From: Lysinibacillus sp. FSL M8-0337
Lineage (GTDB): Bacteria > Bacillota > Bacilli > Bacillales_A > Planococcaceae
NCBI RefSeq assembly: GCF_038593855.1
Contig: NZ_CP151996.1
Span: 3,782,001 to 3,846,000, forward strand
DNA: 64,000 nt
Direction: 5' to 3'
The first letter of the stretch is position 1. Every line of letters begins with the position of its first letter. This document shows positions 9,438 through 17,214 of the stretch, piece by piece. The notes under the pieces are model-generated. The model searched no databases. It was given only the letters and a program-made list of their open reading frames with translations, and was not told where the DNA came from. The position numbers and the translations under genes were made by a program.

Positions 9438-10622
9438 TTAAGACTTAGACATCTTGGCAGTCAATTCACTTATTACAAAGATAATGATTGGTGTCACATA
9501 AAACATCGGCTGTGTCACGCCACAAAGACCAACAATGACAGCTTGAGCAATCATAGTCAGGCGCACTAGTTGCTGAACGGCAACTTTACGTGCATTTTCT
9601 GGCAATGGATAAAGCATGTCCATACGGAATTCTCCGCTAGCTATTAAAGCTTGCTTTAACTGAATCGTCGTCGCAAAGCTAAGTGCACCCGCCACAATCC
9701 ATGTTACCAATGGGATATTGACAAAGGCTGCAATTACGGCTGAGATAACCGTTAATCGAAGCCATAAATAAAAATGATCGTCTGTACGAATAAACGTACG
9801 GAACACTAAATACTTTTGAGCATTGCCCTTTTGGTAGGGAATAAAATTGTAAAACCAGTCAAGCCACGCTCTCCGTCGAATACTTCCATGCAGATGGGGT
9901 ACATCTGTGAAATAATTTGCAAAACGGTAGAAACTCATCATGCGATTTTGTTCTAGTTTTACAAAATGTTCATACGGTACAGGCTCATTCGCACATTTTT
10001 TGCGAAACACCAATACATAGATACATCCGATGACCGCCACAACGAGTGCTAAAAGAAGCTGCATTTGAAGCCCCATATAAACGGTTACACCAAATACGAT
10101 CGCGCGTACTAATCGATCGACCCATACATAGTGACCACGTTCACTATAACGATAACTAAATTCTCCCTGTACACTTACAAATTTCAAGGCGATGACAATA
10201 AAAAATATGGACCAAATATTAAAAGTTGTTAACTCTGTGACAGCTTTTATTAACGGAATACTAATGATATAAACAATTGCCACAATCCAAACTTGTGACC
10301 AAAATGTCCACGCTAGCGCCTTTTTAAAATACTGTGACATTTTTGATTCTAATGGCAATAAATATACTTGGTCTGGCTCGCGCAATAATGTTGTTGGGCG
10401 GCTAAATGCTAATAGTATACCGATTATTAAAGCAATGAGCCCTTCCGCCGGAAAATCTGTTTCTACGATTTTCAACCATTCACTATATTGATAGCCCCCG
10501 GCTCCAACAAGAAATACAAGTACAATCGCTATATGTCCAGTGAAAATAAACTGCATATATTTTTGTACTTCACTGATATAGTGCATGAAGCGCGAGGACC
10601 ATACATCACGCATGTTCTTCAT
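9438..10622 (-). CDS. ecsB: ABC transporter permease EcsB
   Basis: A 394-residue polytopic membrane protein with several hydrophobic helices in pairs (for example about 28-50, 56-75, 105-150, 165-205, 300-335, 355-390) and no enzymatic motif. It overlaps the 3' end of ecsA by 17 bp and is the membrane part of the Ecs exporter. In B. subtilis Ecs affects secretion, competence and intramembrane proteolysis by RasP. The third gene, ecsC, is absent here: a terminator and yhaA follow directly. Confidence 0.9.
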   Translation of the reverse strand: MKNMRDVWSSRFMHYISEVQKYMQFIFTGHIAIVLVFLVGAGGYQYSEWLKIVETDFPAEGLIALIIGILLAFSRPTTLLREPDQVYLLPLESKMSQYFKKALAWTFWSQVWIVAIVYIISIPLIKAVTELTTFNIWSIFFIVIALKFVSVQGEFSYRYSERGHYVWVDRLVRAIVFGVTVYMGLQMQLLLALVVAVIGCIYVLVFRKKCANEPVPYEHFVKLEQNRMMSFYRFANYFTDVPHLHGSIRRRAWLDWFYNFIPYQKGNAQKYLVFRTFIRTDDHFYLWLRLTVISAVIAAFVNIPLVTWIVAGALSFATTIQLKQALIASGEFRMDMLYPLPENARKVAVQQLVRLTMIAQAVIVGLCGVTQPMFYVTPIIIFVISELTAKMSKS

Positions 10623-11355
10623 GGTCCCGCTCCTTCGTCATAGCAATATAGAGGTCATCTAACGTTGCATGAGGCATTGCAAATGCTTTACGTAAATCAG
10701 CCATCGTTCCTTGCGCTCGCACTCTTCCTTCATGCAATAAAATAATGCGGTCACAATGTTTTTCGGCCGTCGATAAAATGTGCGTAGACATTAAAATCGA
10801 TGCCCCCTCTTTTTTCTTTGTATCCATTTGATCTAGCAATGATTGAATACCAAGCGGGTCGAGCCCAACAAACGGCTCGTCTATAATATAGAGGCTTGGA
10901 TTAACTAAAAACGCACACATGATCATTACTTTTTGACGCATCCCTTTAGAGAAATGCGATGGAAACCAGTTTAAACGCTTTTCCATTCGAAATTCTTTTA
11001 ACAATAGTTCAGAACGGGCCGCGAGTGTAGCCTCATCTAAACCATAGGCCATTGCTGTTAATGCCAGATGTTCACGCAATGTTAACTCATCATATAAAAC
11101 TGGTGTTTCAGGAATATATGAAAATGCTGTTCGATACTTGTCCGTGTTTTCTTTTAACGTTACGCCATTTAGACGAATGTCGCCTTCTTTTGGAAGCATT
11201 GTACCTATGATATGTTTAATGGTCGTACTTTTACCTGCACCATTTAAACCTATTAGCCCGACAAGTTCTCCTTTACCTATTGTAAATGACAAATCTTTAA
11301 TAACAGGCTTTTTCGTATAACCACCTGTCACATGTTGCACTTCTAATACCGACAT
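10606..11355 (-). CDS. ecsA: ABC transporter ATP-binding protein EcsA
   Basis: A 249-residue ABC ATPase. Walker A is GLNGAGKST (36-44), the signature is SKGMRQKV, Walker B is LYIIDEP, and the switch His lies in STHI. It energises EcsB and lies divergent from hit, as in B. subtilis. The 17-bp overlap with ecsB implies coupled translation. Confidence 0.94.
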   Translation of the reverse strand: MSVLEVQHVTGGYTKKPVIKDLSFTIGKGELVGLIGLNGAGKSTTIKHIIGTMLPKEGDIRLNGVTLKENTDKYRTAFSYIPETPVLYDELTLREHLALTAMAYGLDEATLAARSELLLKEFRMEKRLNWFPSHFSKGMRQKVMIMCAFLVNPSLYIIDEPFVGLDPLGIQSLLDQMDTKKKEGASILMSTHILSTAEKHCDRIILLHEGRVRAQGTMADLRKAFAMPHATLDDLYIAMTKERDHEEHA

Positions 11356-11459
11356 ACCCTCACTCCTCTTCTAGTTATTATTTTATCAAAAATTAGCAAA
11401 TGATTCAGTTATGAGTATGATAGAATAAACTTACATATTAAATAAGGGGGATTTTACGA

Positions 11460-11873
11460 ATGAGCGATTGCCTATTTTGCAAAATCATTGATGGAACAAT
11501 TCCAAGCACAAAAGTATATGAAGATGAACAGGTCTATGCATTCACGGACATTGCACCTGTTGCAAAAGGTCATACTTTATTAATACCTAAACAGCACTGC
11601 CAAGACCTATTTGAAATGCCTGAAGATGTAGCGCGTAATTTATATGCGGTCGCACCTAAGCTAGCCAATGCCATTAAAGCAGCATTTAACCCAATTGGCA
11701 TGAATACTATTAATAACAATGGTGCAGCAGCTGGACAAACTGTTTTCCACTACCACTTACATTTTATTCCGCGTTATGACGAAAAAGAAGGCTTAGGCTT
11801 AATTTGGCAAACACAAAAATATACCCCAGCGCAATTGACAGAAGTTGCCGACAGCATTAAAGCGAATCTTTAA
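11460..11873 (+). CDS. hit: HIT-family nucleotide-binding protein
   Basis: A 137-residue histidine-triad protein (Hint-type nucleoside phosphoramidase/AMP-lysine hydrolase fold). The catalytic triad motif His-X-His-X-His is H97-Y-H99-L-H101. The N-terminal C4-x2-C7 (CLFC) may bind zinc together with H46, as in many Hit proteins. An AAGGGGG SD precedes the ATG. It is divergent from ecsA. A copy of the 21-nt stop-proximal repeat begins 11 bp after its stop codon. Confidence 0.93.
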   Translation: MSDCLFCKIIDGTIPSTKVYEDEQVYAFTDIAPVAKGHTLLIPKQHCQDLFEMPEDVARNLYAVAPKLANAIKAAFNPIGMNTINNNGAAAGQTVFHYHLHFIPRYDEKEGLGLIWQTQKYTPAQLTEVADSIKANL

Positions 11874-11884
11874 TGCATTCTTTG

Positions 11885-11905
11885 GTGCCAGGCACGCAAA
11901 CAATT
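11885..11905 (-). repeat. 21-nt stop-proximal repeat, copy 1
   Basis: GTGCCAGGCAC followed by GCAAACAATT on the plus strand, just downstream of hit. The same 21-nt core occurs at 23904, 23968, 39991 and 62824. Strand is given relative to the AATTGT...CTGGCAC reading. Confidence 0.75.
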
Positions 11906-11946
11906 TGCATACATGAATGCTGGTTACAATTGGACATGAAACGCTA

Positions 11947-11975
11947 TTGTCAAACGAACAATTTTAGCGTACAAT
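11947..11975 (+). promoter_or_regulatory. Sigma-A promoter of trpP
   Basis: TTGTCA (11947-11952), a 17-bp spacer and TACAAT (11970-11975). Transcription would start near 11982 and give a leader of about 70 nt containing the TRAP-like triplets. Confidence 0.75.
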
Positions 11976-12011
11976 CACTAGTAAGTTTCGCTAACGGTCA
12001 AGAGGACACGT

Positions 12012-12050
12012 TAGGAGATGACTAGATTAGCATAGTTGAGGAGAGATTAG
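12012..12050 (+). promoter_or_regulatory. Probable TRAP-binding site in the trpP leader
   Basis: UAG/GAG triplets occur at 12012, 12015, 12023, 12028, 12033, 12038, 12043 and 12048. The last six are spaced exactly 5 nt apart (triplet plus 2-nt spacer), the ideal pattern for the tryptophan-activated 11-subunit TRAP ring. The site covers the SD region and ends 3 nt before the trpP ATG, so bound TRAP would block translation, as for B. subtilis trpP. Confidence 0.8.
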
Positions 12051-12052
12051 AA

Positions 12053-12589
12053 ATGAATACAAAAAATTTAGTGTTAATGGCACTCTTAGTTGGTGTCGGT
12101 GCTGCCCTTTATGTGGTCACACCAGGTATGGTTAATGGCATGAAACCTGACTTCATGTTAACAATGATGTTTATCGGTATTTTATTGTTCCCTACAATAA
12201 AAGAAACGTTTTTACTTTCCTTGTCAACAGGGGTACTATCAGGTTTGTTTACAACTTTCCCAGCAGGCTTTATCCCAAATATTATTGATAAAGCAGTTAC
12301 TGGATTTGCGTTTTTAGCAATACTGATCGTGCTGAAAAAAGTCGTGAGTCATTTTGCTGTATCAGCTATTTTAGTTGGGTTAGGTACCATTTTATCAGGT
12401 ACAGTCTTTTTATCCGTTGCCCTTTTTGTGTTTAACGCAAACGTCGGCGCAACATTCACAATGTTATTTGTTGGTGTTGTCATACCAGCTGTTGCATTTA
12501 ACGTTGTAGCTTTTGTGATTATCTATCCAATCGTTGCAAAATTAGTGAAACGCTCTAAATTCAACACGGCCATTTCACAAGCTTTATAA
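12053..12589 (+). CDS. trpP: Tryptophan transporter TrpP
   Basis: A 178-residue membrane protein with about five hydrophobic helices (6-26, 33-50, 55-75, 82-100, 105-170), matching the small TrpP/YhaG tryptophan permease family. The identity is supported by its place between hit and yhaH/hpr, as in B. subtilis, and by the triplet-repeat leader that is diagnostic of TRAP control. It is expected to import tryptophan and to be translationally shut off when tryptophan is plentiful. A strong terminator follows. Confidence 0.9.
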   Translation: MNTKNLVLMALLVGVGAALYVVTPGMVNGMKPDFMLTMMFIGILLFPTIKETFLLSLSTGVLSGLFTTFPAGFIPNIIDKAVTGFAFLAILIVLKKVVSHFAVSAILVGLGTILSGTVFLSVALFVFNANVGATFTMLFVGVVIPAVAFNVVAFVIIYPIVAKLVKRSKFNTAISQAL

Positions 12590-12678
12590 CAGCAGCAGCT
12601 ATTGCTTGTTGCTACACTTTTTAAACGAACAATGAATACAGGTACGAACGTAAGACGTTTCAAGCCTAAATATAAGGG

Positions 12679-12727
12679 AAGAAGCTAAAATGTGAAGCAA
12701 AATCACTCGTTTAGCTTCTTTTTTCTT
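12679..12727 (+). terminator. Terminator of trpP
   Basis: AAGAAGCTAAA (12679-12689) pairs with TTTAGCTTCTT (12710-12720), with an inner GTGA/TCAC pairing, followed by a long T-run. Confidence 0.88.
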
Positions 12728-12796
12728 TTTGAATCTATAGATTTCATGGTTTAATAGAGGAAAAGATAACAAATATAGAAATGAGGGTACTTAATT

Positions 12797-13192
12797 ATGA
12801 AAGCAAGACCATTTTTACTCGGATTAACAACAGGCATTATTGGTGGCGCCATTGCGGTCCTTTTTTCAACACCTCAATCAGGCCAACAATTACGCACTAC
12901 TTTACTGTCCAACACAGATAGTGCAAAAGAAAAGCTTCAAGATGTAAAATATCAAGTCAACAACGTGAAACAATCTGTTAGCACATTAACAAATGAAGCG
13001 AAAAATAATATACCACAAATAATAAATGATCTAAAACAGTCGATTACTACTTTCTCACAGGAAATCGAACCGACAAAGAATAATTTACAACAAGAAATAG
13101 AAGCATTACAGAATTCAATTAACGAAATCGAGAAAAACATTGCACAATTTACCGACAAAAAGAAAAAACCACAAGAAAAAGTGCAGGCATAA
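12797..13192 (+). CDS. yhaH: YtxH/YhaH-like general stress or envelope protein
   Basis: 131 residues. A short N-terminal membrane helix (GLTTGIIGGAIAVLFSTP, residues 9-26) is followed by a long charged, Gln/Asn/Lys-rich helix (about 40-125) predicted as coiled coil. This is the YtxH-domain layout (one membrane anchor, cytosolic or extracellular coil). It sits between trpP and hpr as yhaH does in B. subtilis. The function is unknown in the family beyond stress association. Confidence 0.82.
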   Translation: MKARPFLLGLTTGIIGGAIAVLFSTPQSGQQLRTTLLSNTDSAKEKLQDVKYQVNNVKQSVSTLTNEAKNNIPQIINDLKQSITTFSQEIEPTKNNLQQEIEALQNSINEIEKNIAQFTDKKKKPQEKVQA

Positions 13193-13348
13193 AGTTTCAT
13201 AAGCCGAAATAAAACCGCATTTTTTTATCAAAAATATTCATCAAAATATTATTTTTTAACCACTTTTCAATTTTTTAATTTTTCTAACTTTAAACTTTTT
13301 TTCTTTATTGCTATAATAATTTTAAAACGTTAAAGAAAGCAGCAGGTG

Positions 13349-13909
13349 ATGGCTTTGTCAGAGGAATTATACACGCAAAAAGAAGCGATGCTTTACAGTC
13401 AAAGAATTGCACAGTTATCAAAGGCCTTATGGAAAGCAGTTGAAAAGGATTGGCAACAGTGGATTAAACCTTATGATCTAAACATTAACGAGCACCATAT
13501 ACTGTGGATTTCCTATCATTTAAAAGGGGCTTCCATTTCAGATGTAGCAAAATTTGGCGTAATGCACGTTTCAACCGCTTTTAACTTCTCTAAAAAACTA
13601 GAAGAACGTGGATTACTAAAGTTTTCGAAACGTGATGATGACAAACGTAATACTTATGTAGAGCTCACTGAAACAGGGACAGACCTTATTATTGAAATGA
13701 ATAGCAATTATCATAACACATATCATTCTGTACTTGAGGGCTCGTTAGCGTTAAAAGACTTATATGGTCGCTTCCCGGAATTTTTAGATGTGATGGCTGT
13801 TATTCGTAATATTTATGGTGAAGACTTTATCGATATTTTTGAACGCTCATTTCAACACTTCCGTGATTCCTTTGACACGTTAGAAGAACGTTCAACTGTA
13901 AAAGGATAA
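13349..13909 (+). CDS. hpr: MarR-type transition-state regulator Hpr (ScoC)
   Basis: 186 residues from the ATG at 13349 (a GTG directly upstream is also in frame; the SD is AGCAGG). The core [18 protein letters not shown] plus the [15 protein letters not shown] segment and the HTH/wing region ([35 protein letters not shown]) are nearly those of B. subtilis Hpr, which represses protease genes and other post-exponential genes. The acidic C-terminal tail is shorter than in B. subtilis. The syntenic position next to yhaH agrees. Confidence 0.94.
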   Translation: MALSEELYTQKEAMLYSQRIAQLSKALWKAVEKDWQQWIKPYDLNINEHHILWISYHLKGASISDVAKFGVMHVSTAFNFSKKLEERGLLKFSKRDDDKRNTYVELTETGTDLIIEMNSNYHNTYHSVLEGSLALKDLYGRFPEFLDVMAVIRNIYGEDFIDIFERSFQHFRDSFDTLEERSTVKG

Positions 13910-13920
13910 ATGTATGTTAA

Positions 13921-13965
13921 AAAGGAGGCGTTTCAGAAACATTTCTGAAATACCTCCTTTCTCTT
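13921..13965 (+). terminator. Terminator of hpr
   Basis: AAAGGAGG-C-GTTTCAGAAA pairs with TTTCTGAAAT-A-CCTCCTTT around a CA loop (13921-13960), followed by CTCTT. A strong stem with a moderate T-tract. Confidence 0.8.
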
Positions 13966-14012
13966 GCATTCTGTTAGAAATCAATTTACATTAAATAGGA
14001 CCCTTCCCTATT

Positions 14013-14576
14013 ATGGAGTTGATATTGAACATGCATTGCTGGAAAATTTTAAACCTCGAACATCATTATGGCACGACACGTATCATCATGATGGCTGTAA
14101 TCGTCTTTCTATCTGTCTTTTCAGTGTCCTATGTGACATTTAATTTATTCAATGATGAGTACTATACTGACCATTTATTCTGGCTATTTGTGGTTGCTGT
14201 ACTTGCTCTTTACCCTATCCATAAATATATACACTTTCTCGCATTATTTGACTTACGCCAGCATCTCAAATTACGTGTCCGTACCCAATTTTACGTTATT
14301 CCTGTACTACACATGCGTATTCGAGAGCCCTTATCAAAAACTAGATATATTTTTGCATTGCTTGCACCCTTTATTGTGTTAAATACAAGTATCGTTATCG
14401 GTACATGGCTATTACCTGCCTATACACATTATGGAACATTACTTTTAGCGTATCATTGCAGTTTATGTTTAATTGATATTCTTTACGTGAAATATTTATT
14501 GAATTCACCTAAAGATGCCCAAATCGAAGAAACACCGAAGGGCTATGAAATTTTAGTACCACCTACGATTCATTGA
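14013..14576 (+). CDS. DUF3267-like polytopic membrane protein
   Basis: A 187-residue membrane protein with four likely helices (about 25-46, 53-80, 110-130, 135-160). The region around residue 70 reads P-I-H-K-Y-I-H, the position where DUF3267/M50-like putative zincins carry HExxH; here the glutamate is Lys71, so catalysis by the usual mechanism is doubtful. The start is uncertain: neither ATG 14013 nor ATG 14031 has a well-placed SD. It lies between hpr and prsA. The family assignment is moderate and no function is claimed. Confidence 0.65.
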   Translation: MELILNMHCWKILNLEHHYGTTRIIMMAVIVFLSVFSVSYVTFNLFNDEYYTDHLFWLFVVAVLALYPIHKYIHFLALFDLRQHLKLRVRTQFYVIPVLHMRIREPLSKTRYIFALLAPFIVLNTSIVIGTWLLPAYTHYGTLLLAYHCSLCLIDILYVKYLLNSPKDAQIEETPKGYEILVPPTIH

Positions 14577-14646
14577 TTCGCTTGTACTTGTGTTTTATTG
14601 AAGTTTTTTGATATGCTAATAATACTGAAAGAGGGGAGGAATAGAC

Positions 14647-14832
14647 TTGCTATTAATGATTGTAGTTCTATTCTCGGTATTCTATTTATTTCAAATTAAC
14701 CGCATGACATACGCACTGTGCATGCGACGTGAAATTCCCGAAGAAAACCAACCAAAGATATTCCGAACTATCAATATACTTATTACAATTTTACTTGTAT
14801 CATTTTATGTTGAAATTTTATTTGCTGTCTAA
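14647..14832 (+). CDS. Small two-helix membrane protein
   Basis: A 61-residue protein starting with TTG, supported by a very strong SD (GAGGGGAGGA, 6 nt upstream). Residues 1-17 and 42-60 are hydrophobic and flank a short charged loop (MRREIPEENQPKIF), so both ends are in the membrane. I do not recognise a named family. It follows the DUF3267-like gene and precedes convergent yjcZ. A weak GC-rich hairpin and T-run follow at about 14845-14875. Confidence 0.7.
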   Translation: MLLMIVVLFSVFYLFQINRMTYALCMRREIPEENQPKIFRTINILITILLVSFYVEILFAV

Positions 14833-14967
14833 TGAAGACGCATCCGCGCCCGTCCGCACGCGGGTCTTTATTTTTAAAATAGTGAAACAGCTATCGGTTT
14901 TAAGTGACGCCAAAATTCTTTTGGCCTCGACCCAAGCGTGCGGTGCGAATGCCTAGATATTGCTAAG

Positions 14968-15003
14968 AAAAGCTAAGGAAAAATATATCCTTAGCTTTTT
15001 GGC
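14968..15003. terminator. Bidirectional terminator
   Basis: AAAAGCTAAGGA (14968-14979) pairs with TCCTTAGCTTTT (14988-14999). It serves the minus-strand yjcZ-like gene and the plus-strand small membrane gene. Confidence 0.82.
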
Positions 15004-15013
15004 ATTTTATTAA

Positions 15014-15121
15014 TTAGTATAGGAACGCTGCACCAACAATAATTAATAAAATAAATAGCACAACTAATAAAGCAAAGCCTGAGCCGTAGCCACCGCCACC
15101 ACCGTATCCTCCGTTGCTCAT
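15014..15121 (-). CDS. YjcZ-family sporulation micropeptide
   Basis: A 35-residue protein with a Gly/Tyr-rich head ([15 protein letters not shown]) and one hydrophobic helix ([20 protein letters not shown]) that runs to the C-terminus. This is the hallmark of the YjcZ/SscA-like sporulation micropeptides, which assemble in the spore coat or membrane. The SD GGGGGTG lies 6 nt before the ATG. It is divergent from prsA and followed by its own terminator. Confidence 0.88.
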   Translation of the reverse strand: MSNGGYGGGGGYGSGFALLVVLFILLIIVGAAFLY

Positions 15122-15263
15122 AACTTCACCCCCTTTCTTTTCTATATCCTATGCGCGTTGAAATTTGAAATTTAGGCTATACTCAAGGGGGAACCATTTT
15201 GTTTTTAAAACGTTTATGTTATAGTAAAAAATGGACGAAACGAAATAAGGAGAGAATATCCAT

Positions 15264-16220
15264 ATGAAAAAGACTGTATTATCTTTAACATTAGCAGCCT
15301 CAATTTTAGCTCTTGGTGCTTGTAGTGGAGCTGATAAAGCGTTAGTTACATCTAAAGTAGGCGATATTTCAGTATCTGATTTTAACGACAAAGCAAAGAC
15401 TTTAACAGGCTCTTATGTATTACAACAGATGGTGACAGAAAAAGTATTAGCCGACAAATATGAAGTGACTGATAAAGAAATTAAAGAACAATACGACGCA
15501 ACAGCATCACAGTTTGGTGATAGCTTCGCACAAGCACTTGCTGAAAACGGCTTAACAGAACAAGGCTTTAAAGATTCTTTACGTGTACAACTGCTTCAAG
15601 AAAAAGCTTTAAAAGACAAAGCGATTAAAGAAGAAGACGTAAAAAAATATTATGAACAAATGAAAACAGAATTAAATGGTCGTCATATCCTTGTAGCAGA
15701 TGAAAAAACTGCGAAAGAAGCTATTGAGAAAATCAAAGGTGGCGCATCTTTTGCTGATGTTGCAAAAGAATACTCAACTGATACTGGTTCTGCAGCAAAA
15801 GGCGGCGAGTTAGGTTGGTTTACTGTTGGCTCTATGGTAGATGAGTTCAACGATGCTGCTTATGCACTTCCATTAAATACATTAAGCGAACCAGTTAAAT
15901 CAAGCTACGGCTATCACGTAATTGAAATTACGGAAAAGCGCGATGTAAAAGGTGTTGGCTCATTTAAAGACGAAGAAGATAAAATTCGTACAACAATGAT
16001 TAACAAATTAACACAATCTGGTGAAGCTCAAACATTGCTAAAAGACATTGTTGCAAAAATGGCAAAAGATGCAGACTTTAAAACTTCTGATAAAGAATTA
16101 AAAGATGCATTACAATCATTTACAACAACATCGGAAGAACAAGCAAAAGCGGCTGAAGAAGCTGCTAAAAAAGCTGAAGAAAAAAGCAAAGACGAGTCTA
16201 CTGATAAAGAGTCTAAATAA
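15264..16220 (+). CDS. prsA: Foldase lipoprotein PrsA (PpiC-type peptidyl-prolyl isomerase)
   Basis: A 318-residue extracytoplasmic foldase. The signal peptide ends in the lipobox LGAC with lipidated C20. A parvulin/PpiC domain spans about 132-228 (NGRHILVADEKTA... KGGELGWFTVGSMV... SSYGYHVIEI), flanked by SurA-like helical regions. The C-terminus is Lys/Glu/Ala-rich and disordered. In Bacillus it helps secreted proteins fold after Sec export and is essential in B. subtilis. Hpr, a known repressor of secretion functions including prsA in B. subtilis, is encoded nearby. Confidence 0.96.
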   Translation: MKKTVLSLTLAASILALGACSGADKALVTSKVGDISVSDFNDKAKTLTGSYVLQQMVTEKVLADKYEVTDKEIKEQYDATASQFGDSFAQALAENGLTEQGFKDSLRVQLLQEKALKDKAIKEEDVKKYYEQMKTELNGRHILVADEKTAKEAIEKIKGGASFADVAKEYSTDTGSAAKGGELGWFTVGSMVDEFNDAAYALPLNTLSEPVKSSYGYHVIEITEKRDVKGVGSFKDEEDKIRTTMINKLTQSGEAQTLLKDIVAKMAKDADFKTSDKELKDALQSFTTTSEEQAKAAEEAAKKAEEKSKDESTDKESK

Positions 16221-16238
16221 TCATGGATTTACGATAGA

Positions 16239-16273
16239 AAAAAGGGTTACGCTGATAAAGCGTAACCCTTTTT
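16239..16273. terminator. Bidirectional terminator between prsA and yhaM
   Basis: A perfect 15-bp stem, AAAAAGGGTTACGCT (16239-16253) with 16259-16273, and a 5-nt loop; A/T tracts at both ends. The minus-strand yhaM stop lies 3 bp beyond it. Confidence 0.92.
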
Positions 16274-16275
16274 GT

Positions 16276-17214
16276 TTACTGAATACTTGGCTTGTAAAAC
16301 GAACGATTATCGAGCGGGAATAGTCGCTCTGTAAATTCTCCAGGAGCCGTTTTACCCAATGCTCGCGTAAGCATATTCATTTTCGCATCAATATTATCAA
16401 TATAATGTAAGATTTCTGCTTCTTGAATCATCGGTTTTTTCGGACTGCCCCATTCTTCTTTCCCGTGATGTGAAAGCACTAAATGTTGTAAAAGCATCAC
16501 TTCTTCGCCTTCGATTCCAAGCTCACTTGCAATTTTAGCTATTTCATTGACCATAATGGTAATATGACCAAGTAAATTCCCTTCCACTGTGTACATTGTT
16601 GCCACAGGTCCAGATAATTCAACAACTTTTCCTATATCGTGTAAAATAATACCCGCGTATAATAAATCTCGATTTAACGTTGGATATAAATCAGCAATTG
16701 CTTTTCCTAGTCTCAGCATCGATACCATATGATCCAGCAAGCCAGAAGCATAATCATGATGGTTTTTTGTTGCTGCAGGATATACTAAAATAGCATCCTG
16801 GTGCTTTTTAATAGCTGCACGTGTAATACGGGAAATATTCGGGTTTTTAATATCAAAGAAAAATTGTGTTAATTCTTCGTAAAGCTGTTCTTTTGGAGTA
16901 GCTGCCGAAGGAACTAAATCATTAACTGCAATTCCCTCCTCTGGTTTTGCCACACGAATCGTTTTAATACGTAATTGATTTTTACCACGATAGTCGTGAA
17001 TTTCTCCACCTACATGAACAATCGCCTCTGCATGATACATTTTTTCATGCTCTTCGTTTGTGTCCCATAGTTTCGCCTCAATATCTCCACTTTTATCTTG
17101 TAGTAATAGTGACATAAATGGCTTACCTACAGTAGTAACCCCTTTTGTCGACTGTTTAATTAATAAAAATTGATCAACTGATTCTCCTACTTGGAGCGTC
17201 GTAATACCTTTCAT
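16276..17214 (-). CDS. yhaM: 3'-5' exoribonuclease YhaM
   Basis: A 312-residue nuclease with an N-terminal OB-fold (about 10-100, KLWDTNEE... [18 protein letters not shown]) and a C-terminal HD domain ([29 protein letters not shown]) binding divalent metal. YhaM trims short RNA 3' ends and degrades ssDNA in Gram-positives. It overlaps yhaN by 4 bp (17211-17214), so yhaO-yhaN-yhaM is one translationally coupled unit. The length is the family norm. Confidence 0.94.
   Translation of the reverse strand: MKGITTLQVGESVDQFLLIKQSTKGVTTVGKPFMSLLLQDKSGDIEAKLWDTNEEHEKMYHAEAIVHVGGEIHDYRGKNQLRIKTIRVAKPEEGIAVNDLVPSAATPKEQLYEELTQFFFDIKNPNISRITRAAIKKHQDAILVYPAATKNHHDYASGLLDHMVSMLRLGKAIADLYPTLNRDLLYAGIILHDIGKVVELSGPVATMYTVEGNLLGHITIMVNEIAKIASELGIEGEEVMLLQHLVLSHHGKEEWGSPKKPMIQEAEILHYIDNIDAKMNMLTRALGKTAPGEFTERLFPLDNRSFYKPSIQ

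Noticed and set aside
14845-14875. Hairpin CCGCG...CGCGG before a T-run as terminator of the 61-residue gene
   Set aside because: Only a 5-bp stem with a long loop; too weak to call with confidence.
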